DNA from: Bacteroidota bacterium
Lineage (GTDB): Bacteria > Bacteroidota > Bacteroidia > AKYH767-A > OLB10
Direction of reading: 5' to 3'
DNA length: 64,000 nucleotides
Assembly: GCA_016713525.1 (NCBI GenBank)
Contig: JADJOZ010000022.1
Coordinates: 66,787-130,786, forward strand
A model generated the notes under the pieces. It was not told the origin of the DNA and made no database searches. It worked only from the letters and a program-made list of their open reading frames with translations. Both the position numbers and the translations under genes were made by a program. Within the stretch, counting starts at the first letter, position 1. Each line of letters opens with the position of its first letter. Below, piece after piece: positions 1-9,888 of this stretch.

Positions 1-1409
1 CTACTTCGGTGGAAGTGAATTCTGTGAAATTCAGTTCACGTGAAGTGGAGAAGGGTTGTCTCTTTGTTGCTGTACGTGGCACTGTTACCGATGGTCACGA
101 ATTTATTCAACAAGCTGTCGATGCAGGTGCTGCTGCAATTGTTTGTGAGTCTTTTCCCAAGATGATCCGTCAGGGAGTCACCTATGTGAGAGTAAGCGAC
201 AGTGCTGTTGCTCTTTCTGTTATATGTGGTAATTTTTTTGATAATCCTTCTGCTAAGTTAAAACTTATTGGTATCACAGGTACCAATGGTAAAACGACAA
301 CTGCTACACTTTTGTTTCATTTATTCAGAAGATTAGGATACCGTTGCGGTTTAATTTCTACTGTACAAAATCAGGTTAACGAAGAAGTATTACCTGCTAC
401 TCATACAACCCCTGATCCGGTTAAATTAAACGGATTGTTATACATGATGGTCCGTGAGAACTGTGACTATTGTTTCATGGAAGTAAGCTCGCATGCAGTT
501 GCTCAGCATCGTATTGCCGGGTTGACCTTCCGCGGTGGTATTTTCACCAATATCACACATGATCATCTCGACTATCACAAAACATTTGATGAATATATCA
601 GAGCTAAGAAGGGATTTTTCGATATGTTGGGTGAAGATGCTTTTGCATTGTATAATGCCGACGATAAGAATGGAAAAATAATGGTTCAGAATTGCAAAGC
701 TCAAAAACAAAGCTTTGCATTAAAATCAATGGCTGATTTTAGAACACGTGTTATCGAAAATAGTTTTGGTGGCCTTTTGTTGAATATCGATAATAACGAA
801 GTGTTATGTCGCTTAATAGGAAGTTTTAACGCTTATAACATCACCGGAATTTATGGTGCTGCAATTTTATTAGGGGAAGAAAAATTAAATGTACTAACAG
901 GTATAAGCAGTCTGACACCTGTTGAAGGACGCTTTGAATATATTGTATCAGAAAGTAAAGTCATAGGTATTGTTGATTATGCACACACTCCCGATGCATT
1001 GCAAAATGTGTTGAGTACAATTGGCGACATCAGAACCAGAAACGAAAAAGTAATTACAGTGGTAGGTTGTGGCGGCGACAGAGATGCGGCCAAACGTCCG
1101 TTGATGGCAAAGATTGCTTGTGAAATGAGTGATAAAGTTATTCTTACTTCCGATAATCCCCGTTCAGAAGAACCTGAAAAGATTATTGAAGAAATGAAAA
1201 CCGGAGTACAGCCTCAGCACTACAAAAAAGTGTTGTCGGTAACCGACAGAAGAGAAGCATTAAGAGTTGCCTGCAGTTTAGCTGCTCCGGGAGATATTAT
1301 TCTTGTAGCAGGCAAAGGCCATGAAAAATATCAGGATATAAAAGGTGTGAAGCACCCGTTTGATGATAAACAAGTACTGGAAGATTCATTTAAAATAATC
1401 GAAAGCTAA
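1..1409 (+). CDS. murE: UDP-N-acetylmuramoyl-tripeptide synthetase MurE (5' end outside window)
   Basis: Cytoplasmic Mur ligase that adds the third stem-peptide residue, probably meso-diaminopimelate, to UDP-MurNAc-L-Ala-D-Glu. The frame is open from the window edge. The first start-like codon, a GTG at 9, falls inside the conserved N-terminal domain, so the true start lies upstream. An ATP-binding motif GITGTNGKTTT sits at about residues 88-98 counted from the GTG. A DNPRSEEP motif near residue 381 is the family signature for meso-DAP rather than lysine. The C-terminal Mur ligase domain is complete. The stop codon overlaps the mraY start by one base (TAATG), which fits translational coupling in the dcw operon. 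Confidence 0.95.
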   Translation, partial: TSVEVNSVKFSSREVEKGCLFVAVRGTVTDGHEFIQQAVDAGAAAIVCESFPKMIRQGVTYVRVSDSAVALSVICGNFFDNPSAKLKLIGITGTNGKTTTATLLFHLFRRLGYRCGLISTVQNQVNEEVLPATHTTPDPVKLNGLLYMMVRENCDYCFMEVSSHAVAQHRIAGLTFRGGIFTNITHDHLDYHKTFDEYIRAKKGFFDMLGEDAFALYNADDKNGKIMVQNCKAQKQSFALKSMADFRTRVIENSFGGLLLNIDNNEVLCRLIGSFNAYNITGIYGAAILLGEEKLNVLTGISSLTPVEGRFEYIVSESKVIGIVDYAHTPDALQNVLSTIGDIRTRNEKVITVVGCGGDRDAAKRPLMAKIACEMSDKVILTSDNPRSEEPEKIIEEMKTGVQPQHYKKVLSVTDRREALRVACSLAAPGDIILVAGKGHEKYQDIKGVKHPFDDKQVLEDSFKIIES

Positions 1410-2668
1410 TGCTCTATTATCTTTTTGAATACCTCGATAAAACATTTGATCTGCCGGGAGCGGGATTATTCCGTTACCTTTCATTCCGGGCGGCAATGGC
1501 GATTATTGTTTCGTTATTTATAACCTTGTTTTTGGGAAAGGGAATCATTCGTCTGCTTTTAAGAAAGCAAGTAGGTGAAACGATCCGGGATCTTGGTTTA
1601 GAAGGTCAGGCTAAAAAGCAGGGGACTCCAACAATGGGAGGACTGATTATTTTATCTGCAATACTCATTCCTGTTTTACTGTTTACCAAACTGAATAATA
1701 TTTATGTGATCATCATGATTGTTTCAACCATCTGGCTGGGAGCAATTGGTTTTCTGGATGATTATATCAAGGTATTTAAAAAAGATAAAAAAGGACTTGC
1801 CGGTAAATTTAAAGTTATCGGGCAAATTGGACTTGGATTAATCGTGGGTGCATTACTTTATTTTCATCAGGGAGTTGTTGTCAGAGAACGTATGCCAGAC
1901 AATCCGATTGTAATGAAGAATAATGCTGCCAATCTTATTGATGAAATTCAGGCAAGTGAAAATACTTTGTACTCATCGGAAGATGTAAAGTCAACTGCAA
2001 CCACCATTCCATTCATGAAGAATAATGAATTTGATTATTCCAAACTGGTGGCATGGATGGGTGAAGGTTCTGAAAAATATACCTGGATTGCATTTATATT
2101 AATAGTAATACTAATTGTGACAGCTGTTTCAAATGGCGCAAATATCACAGATGGGATTGATGGACTGGCAACAGGAACATCTGCAATTATTGGGACAACA
2201 CTGGCAATTTTTGCTTATGTGTCGGGTAACATGGTCTTTGCCGATTATCTCAATATTATGTACATCCCCAATGCCGGAGAATTAATGGTATTCATGAGTG
2301 CATTCGTTGGTGCGTGTGTTGGATTTTTATGGTTCAATGCATATCCTGCTCAGGTATTTATGGGAGATACCGGTAGTCTGGCGCTGGGAGGTATCATTGC
2401 TGTTTTCGCTATTGCCATTCGTAAAGAATTATTAATACCAATTATCTGCGGAATATTTCTGGTTGAGAATTTATCGGTGATGATTCAGGTAAGTTATTTC
2501 AAATACACGAAGAAAAAATATGGTGAAGGAAGAAGAATCTTTAAGATGTCGCCACTTCACCACCATTATCAGAAACTTGGATATCATGAAGCAAAAATTG
2601 TAACACGCTTCTGGATTATCGGAATTATGCTTGCAGTATTAAGTGTTGTTACTTTAAAACTACGATAG
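1409..2668 (+). CDS. mraY: Phospho-N-acetylmuramoyl-pentapeptide transferase MraY
   Basis: Integral membrane enzyme that transfers phospho-MurNAc-pentapeptide to undecaprenyl phosphate, making lipid I. It has 419 aa and many hydrophobic helices. The motif ANITDGIDGLATG near residue 243 and GDTGSLALGG near residue 317 carry the catalytic aspartates of the family. A PLHHHYQKLGYHE motif is near the C-terminus. A polar insert at about residues 155-215 makes it longer than proteobacterial MraY (about 360 aa), as is usual in Bacteroidota. It overlaps the murE stop by one base and ends 3 nt before murD. Confidence 0.95.
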   Translation: MLYYLFEYLDKTFDLPGAGLFRYLSFRAAMAIIVSLFITLFLGKGIIRLLLRKQVGETIRDLGLEGQAKKQGTPTMGGLIILSAILIPVLLFTKLNNIYVIIMIVSTIWLGAIGFLDDYIKVFKKDKKGLAGKFKVIGQIGLGLIVGALLYFHQGVVVRERMPDNPIVMKNNAANLIDEIQASENTLYSSEDVKSTATTIPFMKNNEFDYSKLVAWMGEGSEKYTWIAFILIVILIVTAVSNGANITDGIDGLATGTSAIIGTTLAIFAYVSGNMVFADYLNIMYIPNAGELMVFMSAFVGACVGFLWFNAYPAQVFMGDTGSLALGGIIAVFAIAIRKELLIPIICGIFLVENLSVMIQVSYFKYTKKKYGEGRRIFKMSPLHHHYQKLGYHEAKIVTRFWIIGIMLAVLSVVTLKLR

Positions 2669-2671
2669 TAA

Positions 2672-4014
2672 TTGAAAACAAATAAGAAAATAGCCATTCT
2701 GGGTGCCGGTGAAAGCGGGTATGGAGCTGCTGTGCTTGCACGGAAGCAGGGCTACGAAGTATTTGTTTCTGATATGGGGGAAATTAAAGAAGAGTACCGC
2801 ACGCTGTTACAAAAAATAATTTTGCTTTCGAAGAAGGAAAACATACAGAGGCTGAAATTCTGAATGCAGGTGAAGTGATTAAAAGTCCGGGGATTCCCGA
2901 CAAGGCTCCATTAATCAAAAAAATACATGAAAAGGGTATTCCCGTAATTTCAGAAATTGAATTTGCGGCCCGTTATACCAATGCATTTAAAATTTGCATC
3001 ACCGGCACAAATGGTAAAACAACAACTACCATGCTAGCCTATCACATCCTGCAAAAAGCCGGATTGCATGTAGGTTTGGCGGGAAATGTGGGTAAAAGTT
3101 TTGCGTTGCAGGTTGCAGAAAACAACTTCACCCATTATGTGCTAGAATTAAGCAGCTTTCAGCTGGATGGTATGTTTGATTTTAAAGCAGAGGTAGCTAT
3201 CCTCACCAATATTACTCCTGATCATCTCGACCGTTATGGTTATGATGTAAATAATTATATCGATTCAAAATTCAGAATTACACGAAATCAAACGGGTGCC
3301 GATGCTTTCATCTATTGTGCCGATGATACTTTAACCACTGAAGCATTGAAAACAAGAACTATTGCAGCTACTCAATACCCTTTCAGTATAAAGACCGAAG
3401 CGGGCATGACAGCATTCCTTAAAGAAGAAAACCTAAACATCAACCTAAATAACAATTTACTGCATATGTCAATATTCGATCTTGCTCTACAGGGCAAACA
3501 CAACCTCTACAACACAATGGCAGCCGGCATCGCTGCAAGGATTATTGATATCCGTAAAGATGTAGTTAGAGAGAGTTTCTCAGACTTCAAAAATATTGAA
3601 CATCGCCTTGAGCACGTGATGACTGTTCATGGAATCGAATTTATTAATGATTCGAAAGCCACAAACATCAATTCAACATGGTATGCATTAGAATGTATGC
3701 AAAAGCCAATTATCTGGATTGTTGGCGGCGTTGATAAAGGCAACGATTATGAATCTTTGAAAGATCTGGTGAAGACTAAAGTTAAGGCAATTGTATGTTT
3801 AGGTGCCGATAACGCAAAAATCATTGAAGCTTACAAGGATATCGTTCCTGAAATTGTTGAAACAAGAAGTGCTTCCGATGCAGTAAAGGCTTCTTATGAA
3901 AAAGGCCGTAAAGGTGATGTTGTATTGCTTTCTCCTGCTTGTGCCAGTTTCGATTTGTTTAAAAATTATGAGGACCGCGGTTGGCAGTTTAAAAAAGCAG
4001 TAAAAGGTTTATAA
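2672..4014 (+). CDS. murD: UDP-N-acetylmuramoylalanine-D-glutamate ligase MurD (one frameshift)
   Basis: Mur ligase adding D-glutamate to UDP-MurNAc-L-Ala in the cytoplasm. The gene is in two frames. Positions 2672-2863 (TTG start) give the N-terminal UDP-binding part with AILGAGESGYGAAVLA. A frame reaching 4014 gives the rest, with ATP-binding ITGTNGKTTTT and the C-terminal ligase domain (HRLEHV, NDSKATN, GGVDKG). The break is an A run at 2811-2816. One extra A restores a continuous reading (LLQKNNFAFEEGKHTEAE, then IKSPGIP). Total length would be about 447 aa, normal for MurD. Since MurD is essential and the lesion is one homopolymer base, a sequencing error is the likeliest explanation. 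Confidence 0.9.
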
Positions 4015-4037
4015 GATTGTAAAAACTATTCAGCACT

Positions 4038-5139
4038 ATGAACATGTCGTGGCTTGAAACATATTTTAAAGGAGATCGCACCATCTGGCTGACGGTGATC
4101 ATTCTCTCTATTTTTTCAATTCTGGCTGTTTACAGTTCTACAGGAACACTTGCGTATAAATATCAGTCGGGGAATACCGAATACTATTTATTCAAGCACT
4201 TTTTCATTCTTGTTTTTGGATTTGGTTTGATGTATGCTGCTCATTTATTAAAATATACGGTTTATTCCAGAGTGTCTAAAATCGCCATATTAGTTGCGAT
4301 TCCATTGTTGATTCTCACCCTTGCATTGGGAACAAACCTGAATGAAGCTAGTCGCTGGCTTACCTTGCCAATTGTGAATCTGAGTTTCCAGACTTCCGAT
4401 TTGGCGAAATTGGCACTCATACTTTTTGTTGCAAGAGCCTTATCAAAACGTCAGGATACTATCAAAGATTTCAAAACCGGTTTCTTACCAATTATGGGTC
4501 CTGTTGTATTAACCTGTATGTTTATTCTTCCTGCAAACTTCTCTACCGCAGCAGTATTGTTCACTACTTGTGTAATTCTGATGGTCATCGGCCGAGTCGA
4601 GATAAAATACATTATGATATTGCTGGGTACCGGTTTGGTTGCATTGGCATTATTTATTGGAATTGCGAAATTGGTGGGTTATGAAGGTCGTATTGATACG
4701 TGGGAAAAACGAATCGAGACTTTCATGAACGATGAAGGTGAAGGAAATTATCAATCGGATCAGGCTAAGATTGCTATAGCAAAAGGACAATTATTCGGGA
4801 TTGGTCCCGGGAACAGTTCACAGTGGTTTATTAGGAGGTGCATTAATTGTGGTATTATATCTGGTGTTATTTTACCGTGCTATAAAAATAGCGCAAAATA
4901 CTCCACGGGCATTTGCAACGTTCCTTGCTATAGGATGTGCATTCAGTTTAACATTTCAGGCAATGATAAATATGGCAGTAACTGTTAATCTATTCCCCGT
5001 TACCGAACAGCCACTTCCTATGTTAAGTATGGGAGGGACCTCAATCTGGTTTACAAGTATTGCCATTGGAATTATATTAAGTGTTAGTCGTGATCTTGAA
5101 AAAGAGGAAGGAGTGAAAAAGGTTGAAGCAGTCGCGTAA
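4038..5139 (+). CDS. ftsW: Lipid II polymerase FtsW (frameshift with missing catalytic-loop segment)
   Basis: SEDS-family peptidoglycan glycosyltransferase of the divisome, a polytopic inner-membrane protein. Positions 4038 to about 4823 encode the N-terminal helices up to the GIGPGNSSQ motif. The reading then continues in another frame (GLLGGALIVVLYLVLFYR to the stop at 5139), with the late motif PLPMLSMGGTS. Family members have about 20 more residues between these two motifs. That stretch holds the extracellular-loop segment resembling HPYSDFIYA, with the conserved catalytic aspartate. Here it is absent and the frame is broken, so this is not a simple one-base indel. It lies between murD and murG, the standard order. 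It is a deletion in the strain or, more likely, in the assembly; as written the enzyme would be inactive. Confidence 0.85.
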
Positions 5140-6228
5140 AGTGATCATCAGTGGTGGCGGTACCGGGGGACATATTTTCCCGGCAATTGCTATTGCTAAT
5201 GCGCTTCGGTCTATTGATCCCGAAATCGAAATTTTGTTTGTTGGTGCAGAAGGTCGGATGGAAATGGAAAAGGTTCTGGCTGCAGGATATAAAATTGAAG
5301 GGTTGAATATTACAGGATTTCAACGCAGCTTTAAGCTATCAAATCTGGCATTCCCATTCAGGGTAATTGCCAGTTTAATGAAGGCCGGAAGAATTATTTC
5401 CGGGTTCAAACCTCAGGTTGCGATTGGAGTTGGCGGTTATGCAAGTGGTCCTTTGTTATACATGGCCACCCGCAAAGGAGTACCGGGATTAATTCAGGAG
5501 CAGAATTCATATCCCGGAATTACGAATAAATTACTTGCATCACGGGTGAAGAAAATCTGTGTTGCATACGATAATATGGATAAATTCTTTCCTGCATCAA
5601 AATCATTCTTACCGGCAATCCTGTTCGTGAAGAGATGATAAAAATTGAAGGAAAGAAAACGGATGCTGCTGCATTCTTTGGATTAAAAACCGACATTCCC
5701 ACATTACTGGTGGTTGGTGGTAGTCAGGGTGCAAGAAGTATTAACCATGCGATTGCAGGAAGTCTGGATGCAATTCACAAAGCCGGCGTGCAATTAATCT
5801 GGCAATGTGGAAAACCATTTCATGAACAAGCACAAAAAGCAGTTGCTGCATTAAGCAGTGATCGCATAAAAGTTTATGATTTCATTACCAGAATGGATTA
5901 TGCTTATGCCATAGCAGATGTAATTTTGTCGAGAGCAGGAGCAAGTACAGTATCAGAATTGTGTATTATTGGTAAACCTGCCATATTAGTTCCATTGCCA
6001 ACGGCAGCTGAAGATCATCAGACTAAAAACTGTCAGTCATTGGTTGAAAAGAATGCAGCAATTCTGATTAAAGACCAGGACGCTATGACAAGTTTGGTTC
6101 CTGAGGCTTTACGTTTGCTTAATTCTGCTGAAGCACGTCAAACATTAAGTAATAATATATCGAAGCTGGCACTTCGCGATTCGGCAAAAGTTATTGCGGA
6201 ACAAGTGCTGAGCCTGATTAAGAATTAA
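5123..6228 (+). CDS. murG: UDP-GlcNAc:lipid I transferase MurG (one frameshift)
   Basis: Peripheral membrane GT-B glycosyltransferase that adds GlcNAc to lipid I, forming lipid II. The TTG start at 5123 lies within the end of ftsW (17-nt overlap) and is followed at once by SGGGTGGHIFPAIA, the donor/acceptor loop of the family. GVGGYASGP follows. The second frame, to 6228, carries VVGGSQGARSIN and the C-terminal domain with SRAGASTVSEL and PLPTAAEDHQ. The frame breaks at an A run at 5599-5602. One added A gives SKIILTGNPVREEM, the expected family sequence. Restored length is about 368 aa, normal. The stop codon lies inside a heptamer repeat tract. Confidence 0.92.
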
Positions 6229-6281
6229 GGATTAAGGATTAAGGATTAAGAATTAAGGATTAAGGATTAAGGATTAAGAAT
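6219..6281. repeat. Tandem heptamer tract (TTAAGGA)n between murG and murC
   Basis: About eight to nine units of TTAAGGA, with TTAAGAA variants at intervals, fill the whole gap between murG and murC. The murG stop codon is part of the first unit, and the tract ends 3 nt before the murC ATG. The same heptamer recurs at 53597-53628 and, inverted, at 60236-60267. Slippage here could change murG-murC spacing; no function is known to me. Confidence 0.85.
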
Positions 6282-6283
6282 TC

Positions 6284-7693
6284 ATGAGTGATTTAAAAAC
6301 CATAAAGCATGTATTTCTCCTTGGAATAGGAGGAATAGGCATGAGTGCTCTGGCCCGCTATTTTAAGTCGGCTGGCATGGAAGTTTGTGGTTATGATAAA
6401 ACACCAACGCCACTGACAAAAGAACTTGTTTCTGAGGGTATAAACGTAGTATATGAAGACAGGGTTTCAGTATTACCTGAATTTGTTTCTGGTCGTGGGG
6501 TGAATCCTGAGGCATTGGTTATTTTCACTCCTGCAATTCCTAAAGATCATCAACAATACAACCATTTATTATCGTGTGGTTATCGTTTATGGAAGCGTTC
6601 TGAAGTATTGGGATTGCTCACAAAAGGAGCTCCAACTATTGCAGTTGCCGGTACGCATGGAAAAACAACCACATCGACTATGGTTGCACATATTTTGCGA
6701 CATACCGGTGTGAATTGTACTGCCTTTTTGGGAGGAATTTCGAAAAATTACGGCACCAACTTATTACTGGGAAATCGTGGAATTTCAGGAGAGATAATAG
6801 TGGTGGAAGCCGATGAGTTCGATCGCTCTTTTTTAACTTTGCATCCTGATATTGCAGTAATAACATCCTTAGATGCCGATCACCTGGATATTTATGGTGA
6901 TCACAATTCCATGGTCACTTCTTACCGTCAGTTTGCCGGACAGGTTAAGCCAACAGGAACACTCATTTATAAATCAGGATTGCCACTGGGGGATATACCG
7001 GTAAGGTCGATGACCTATTCTATTGAAGGGCAAGCCGATTTTATGGCAACCAACATCAGAGTTGAGAACAGCAATTATGTTTTCGATTTGACTCACAATG
7101 GAAAAACGATTCCGCAATTTATTCTTTCATGGCCGGGTCGCCATAATGTCGAAAATGCACTGGCTGCATCTGCTGCCTGCTATTTGCATGGTATTCCATT
7201 TGAAGAAATAAAGTCGGCCATGTATGCATTTTCGGGTGTACATCGCCGATTCGACTATCAGGTTCGCAATTCCGAAGTGGTTTATATCGATGATTATGCT
7301 CACCATCCGGAAGAATTAAAAGCGACCATTCTTTCCGCAAAGGAGTTATATCCCGGAAGGAAGATTCTTGGGATTTTTCAACCGCATTTATACACCAGAA
7401 CACGTGATTTTGCCGATGGCTTTGGGTCCAGTTTGTCGCTGCTGGATGAGTTGTTATTACTAGATATTTATCCGGCTCGCGAGTTACCAATTGAAGGTGT
7501 AACCTCAGAAATGATTCTGAACAGGGTCACCATCCCCGCAAAGGGAATAGTGAGTAAAGCCGAACTGGTTGCGCATGTGCTCAAATCAGATGCGAATATC
7601 GTATTAACACTTGGTGCAGGCGATATTGATACATTGGTCAATCCCTTAAAAAGTGCATTGGAAACAAAATTTCAAATAACAGCTGCCGGATGA
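6284..7693 (+). CDS. murC: UDP-N-acetylmuramate-L-alanine ligase MurC
   Basis: First Mur ligase, adding L-alanine to UDP-MurNAc. The intact 469-aa frame has the N-terminal nucleotide-binding motif LGIGGIGMSALARYF near residue 14 and the ATP-binding loop AGTHGKTTTSTM near residue 121. EADEFDRSF, the HNVENALAA segment and IDDYAHHPEE follow, then the C-terminal FQPHLYTRT motif; all are standard for MurC. The ATG at 6284 is directly downstream of the heptamer tract. The stop overlaps the ftsQ start (ATGA), indicating coupling. Confidence 0.96.
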   Translation: MSDLKTIKHVFLLGIGGIGMSALARYFKSAGMEVCGYDKTPTPLTKELVSEGINVVYEDRVSVLPEFVSGRGVNPEALVIFTPAIPKDHQQYNHLLSCGYRLWKRSEVLGLLTKGAPTIAVAGTHGKTTTSTMVAHILRHTGVNCTAFLGGISKNYGTNLLLGNRGISGEIIVVEADEFDRSFLTLHPDIAVITSLDADHLDIYGDHNSMVTSYRQFAGQVKPTGTLIYKSGLPLGDIPVRSMTYSIEGQADFMATNIRVENSNYVFDLTHNGKTIPQFILSWPGRHNVENALAASAACYLHGIPFEEIKSAMYAFSGVHRRFDYQVRNSEVVYIDDYAHHPEELKATILSAKELYPGRKILGIFQPHLYTRTRDFADGFGSSLSLLDELLLLDIYPARELPIEGVTSEMILNRVTIPAKGIVSKAELVAHVLKSDANIVLTLGAGDIDTLVNPLKSALETKFQITAAG

Positions 7694-8514
7694 AAATCAA
7701 CAAAAAAATAGTCGGTATAACGATCTGGTCACTTGCAGGACTGGTGCTTATTGTTTCACTTGGTTTTGCAGGTAAGGAACAGGCTGCTTCGAAGTGCAAA
7801 GGCTTGCGAATTCGGGTGGCTGATCAAACCGGAAATCTTTTTATTGAACCTAAGGATGTAGTTGAAGTACTCAATACAAGAGGGAAGCGTGTGAAAGGTT
7901 CAGCCATGCAGGATATCAACACTTTACTGTTGGAAAAAATCGTTCATACCAATCCTTTCGTGAGTGAAGCAGAAGTATATTCAACGATTGATGGTTACGT
8001 GAATATTGATGCCTGGCAACGTAATCCTGTGGTTAGGGTAATTAACAACGACAATGAGCATTTTTACATAGATGAAAATGGTGAATTCATGCCGGTGACG
8101 GAAAAATTTACAAGTCCGGTGGTAGTTGCCAGCGGATTTATTTTCGATGATTATGCAGCAAAGAGTCTGAAGTATGCGGTGCCGCATCTTAGCGATTCTA
8201 CTGCTGTTCCGGTATTGGTTCAGGTAAACGAAATAGCGCAATTCCTGAAAGGAAATGAATTCTGGGATGCTCAGATTGAGCAGATTTATGTGAATGAAAA
8301 ATCAGAAATTGAACTTATCCCACGAGTGGGGAATCATAGTATACTATTAGGGAATACCAGTAATTTGAAAGAGAAAATGGATAACCTGATGATATTTTAT
8401 AAAGAAGGTGCCATTAAAACAGGATGGAACAGATACAGTATTATTAACCTGAAGTTTAAGGATCAGGTTATAGGTACTGTGAGAAATGCAAAGGTTGCCA
8501 ATAAAACAAATTGA
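7690..8514 (+). CDS. ftsQ: Cell division protein FtsQ-like
   Basis: Divisome membrane protein of 274 aa that recruits later division proteins. It has a short basic cytoplasmic N-terminus (MKINKK), one membrane helix at about residues 8-27, then a periplasmic POTRA-like part containing VEVLNTRG and TNPFVSEAEVYSTIDG, and a beta domain (VRVINNDNEHFYIDENG). Sequence conservation in this family is low, so the call rests on topology, the VSEAEVY-type motif and its place between murC and ftsA. It overlaps murC by 4 nt. Confidence 0.88.
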   Translation: MKINKKIVGITIWSLAGLVLIVSLGFAGKEQAASKCKGLRIRVADQTGNLFIEPKDVVEVLNTRGKRVKGSAMQDINTLLLEKIVHTNPFVSEAEVYSTIDGYVNIDAWQRNPVVRVINNDNEHFYIDENGEFMPVTEKFTSPVVVASGFIFDDYAAKSLKYAVPHLSDSTAVPVLVQVNEIAQFLKGNEFWDAQIEQIYVNEKSEIELIPRVGNHSILLGNTSNLKEKMDNLMIFYKEGAIKTGWNRYSIINLKFKDQVIGTVRNAKVANKTN

Positions 8515-8541
8515 TATAAATAAAGTCAACAATAACAGTTA

Positions 8542-9840
8542 ATGGAAAATTCAGCAATCATAGTCGGACTTGATATCGGTACTACAAAAATTTGTGCCAT
8601 TGTAGGTAAGCGAAATGAAGTTGGTAAAATTGAAATTCTCGGAATGGGTAAATCCGAGTCACTGGGCGTTATGCGTGGTGTAGTTGCCAATATCGAAAAA
8701 ACCGTTAATTCAATTAAGGAAGCGGTTGCTGAAGCTGAAAATAAATCGAATGTTGTTATAGAAGAGGTTTATGTTGGTATTGCAGGTCAGCATATTAAAA
8801 GTCTGCAACATCGTGGTATGATCACCAGATCTGATACTAAAGATGAAATAAGCAGAAAAGATATTGATGCAATCATCAAAGACATGTACAAGCTGGCCAT
8901 GCCTCCCGGAGAAAATATTATTCATGTAATTCCTCAGGAGTATATCATCGACAATGAGCAGGGAATTAAAGAACCTATCGGGATGTCGGGTATTCGTTTG
9001 GAAGCAAATTGCCATATTATCACCGGACTGGTGACTGCAGTAGAAAATATTCACAAATGTGTTATCAAAGCAGGTTTAAAACCTGTTGATCTTATTCTTG
9101 AACCATTGGCTTCTGCGGAAGCGGTGTTGACCGAAGAAGAAAAAGAAGCCGGAGTTGTGCTTGTTGATATTGGTGGCGGAACTACTGATGTAGCTATTTT
9201 CCAGGATGGAATAATCAGGCATACTGCTGTTATTCCTTTTGGCGGGAATGTGATCACTGAAGATATCAAAGAAGGCTGTACAATTATCAGAAGCCAGGCT
9301 GAGTTGCTGAAAATTAAGTTTGGCTCAGCATTATCCAAGCAAATGAAGGATAATGAAATTGTTTCAATTCCCGGTTTACGTGGCAGAGAGCCCAAAGAAA
9401 TCTCAGTTAAAAATCTTGCAAGTATCATACAGGCAAGAATGGAAGAAATTATTGAGAATGTATATTATGAAATCCGCAATTCCGGATTCGAGAAAAAATT
9501 AATTGCCGGAATCGTAATCACCGGAGGAGGATCTCAATTAAAACACATTACACAATTGGTTGAGTACATCACCGGAATGGACACCCGCATTGGATATCCA
9601 AATGAACATTTAGGTCAGGGATACGATGAAGTGAAAAGCCCTATGTATGCAACCGGTGTTGGATTGGTGATTAAAGGATTACAGGAATACGATAAAAATA
9701 ACTTCGGTAAAGTTGGTGACAAAGGTACAGTCGCAGCAACTCCTGAAGCCCGTGAACGCAAAGGTGGTTGGTTTAAATTCTTTGTAGATAAGAGCAAAGA
9801 ACTTCTCAGCGATGAGAGTGATGATCCAACACTGAAATAA
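8542..9840 (+). CDS. ftsA: Cell division protein FtsA
   Basis: Actin-like ATPase that tethers FtsZ to the membrane. It has 432 aa. The N-terminal phosphate-1 motif is GLDIGTTKICAIVG, the phosphate-2 motif DIGGGTTDVAIF is near residue 209, and the adenosine motif ITGGGSQL is near residue 328. The SHS2/1C domain of FtsA lies between the first two. An aromatic, basic stretch near the C-terminus (GWFKFFVDKSKELL) could be the membrane-targeting amphipathic helix. It sits 49 nt before ftsZ, the usual arrangement. Confidence 0.96.
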   Translation: MENSAIIVGLDIGTTKICAIVGKRNEVGKIEILGMGKSESLGVMRGVVANIEKTVNSIKEAVAEAENKSNVVIEEVYVGIAGQHIKSLQHRGMITRSDTKDEISRKDIDAIIKDMYKLAMPPGENIIHVIPQEYIIDNEQGIKEPIGMSGIRLEANCHIITGLVTAVENIHKCVIKAGLKPVDLILEPLASAEAVLTEEEKEAGVVLVDIGGGTTDVAIFQDGIIRHTAVIPFGGNVITEDIKEGCTIIRSQAELLKIKFGSALSKQMKDNEIVSIPGLRGREPKEISVKNLASIIQARMEEIIENVYYEIRNSGFEKKLIAGIVITGGGSQLKHITQLVEYITGMDTRIGYPNEHLGQGYDEVKSPMYATGVGLVIKGLQEYDKNNFGKVGDKGTVAATPEARERKGGWFKFFVDKSKELLSDESDDPTLK

Positions 9841-9888
9841 AATCCATTTAGAAATTAACCCAGTTTCAATAATAAAACCCTAATTATC

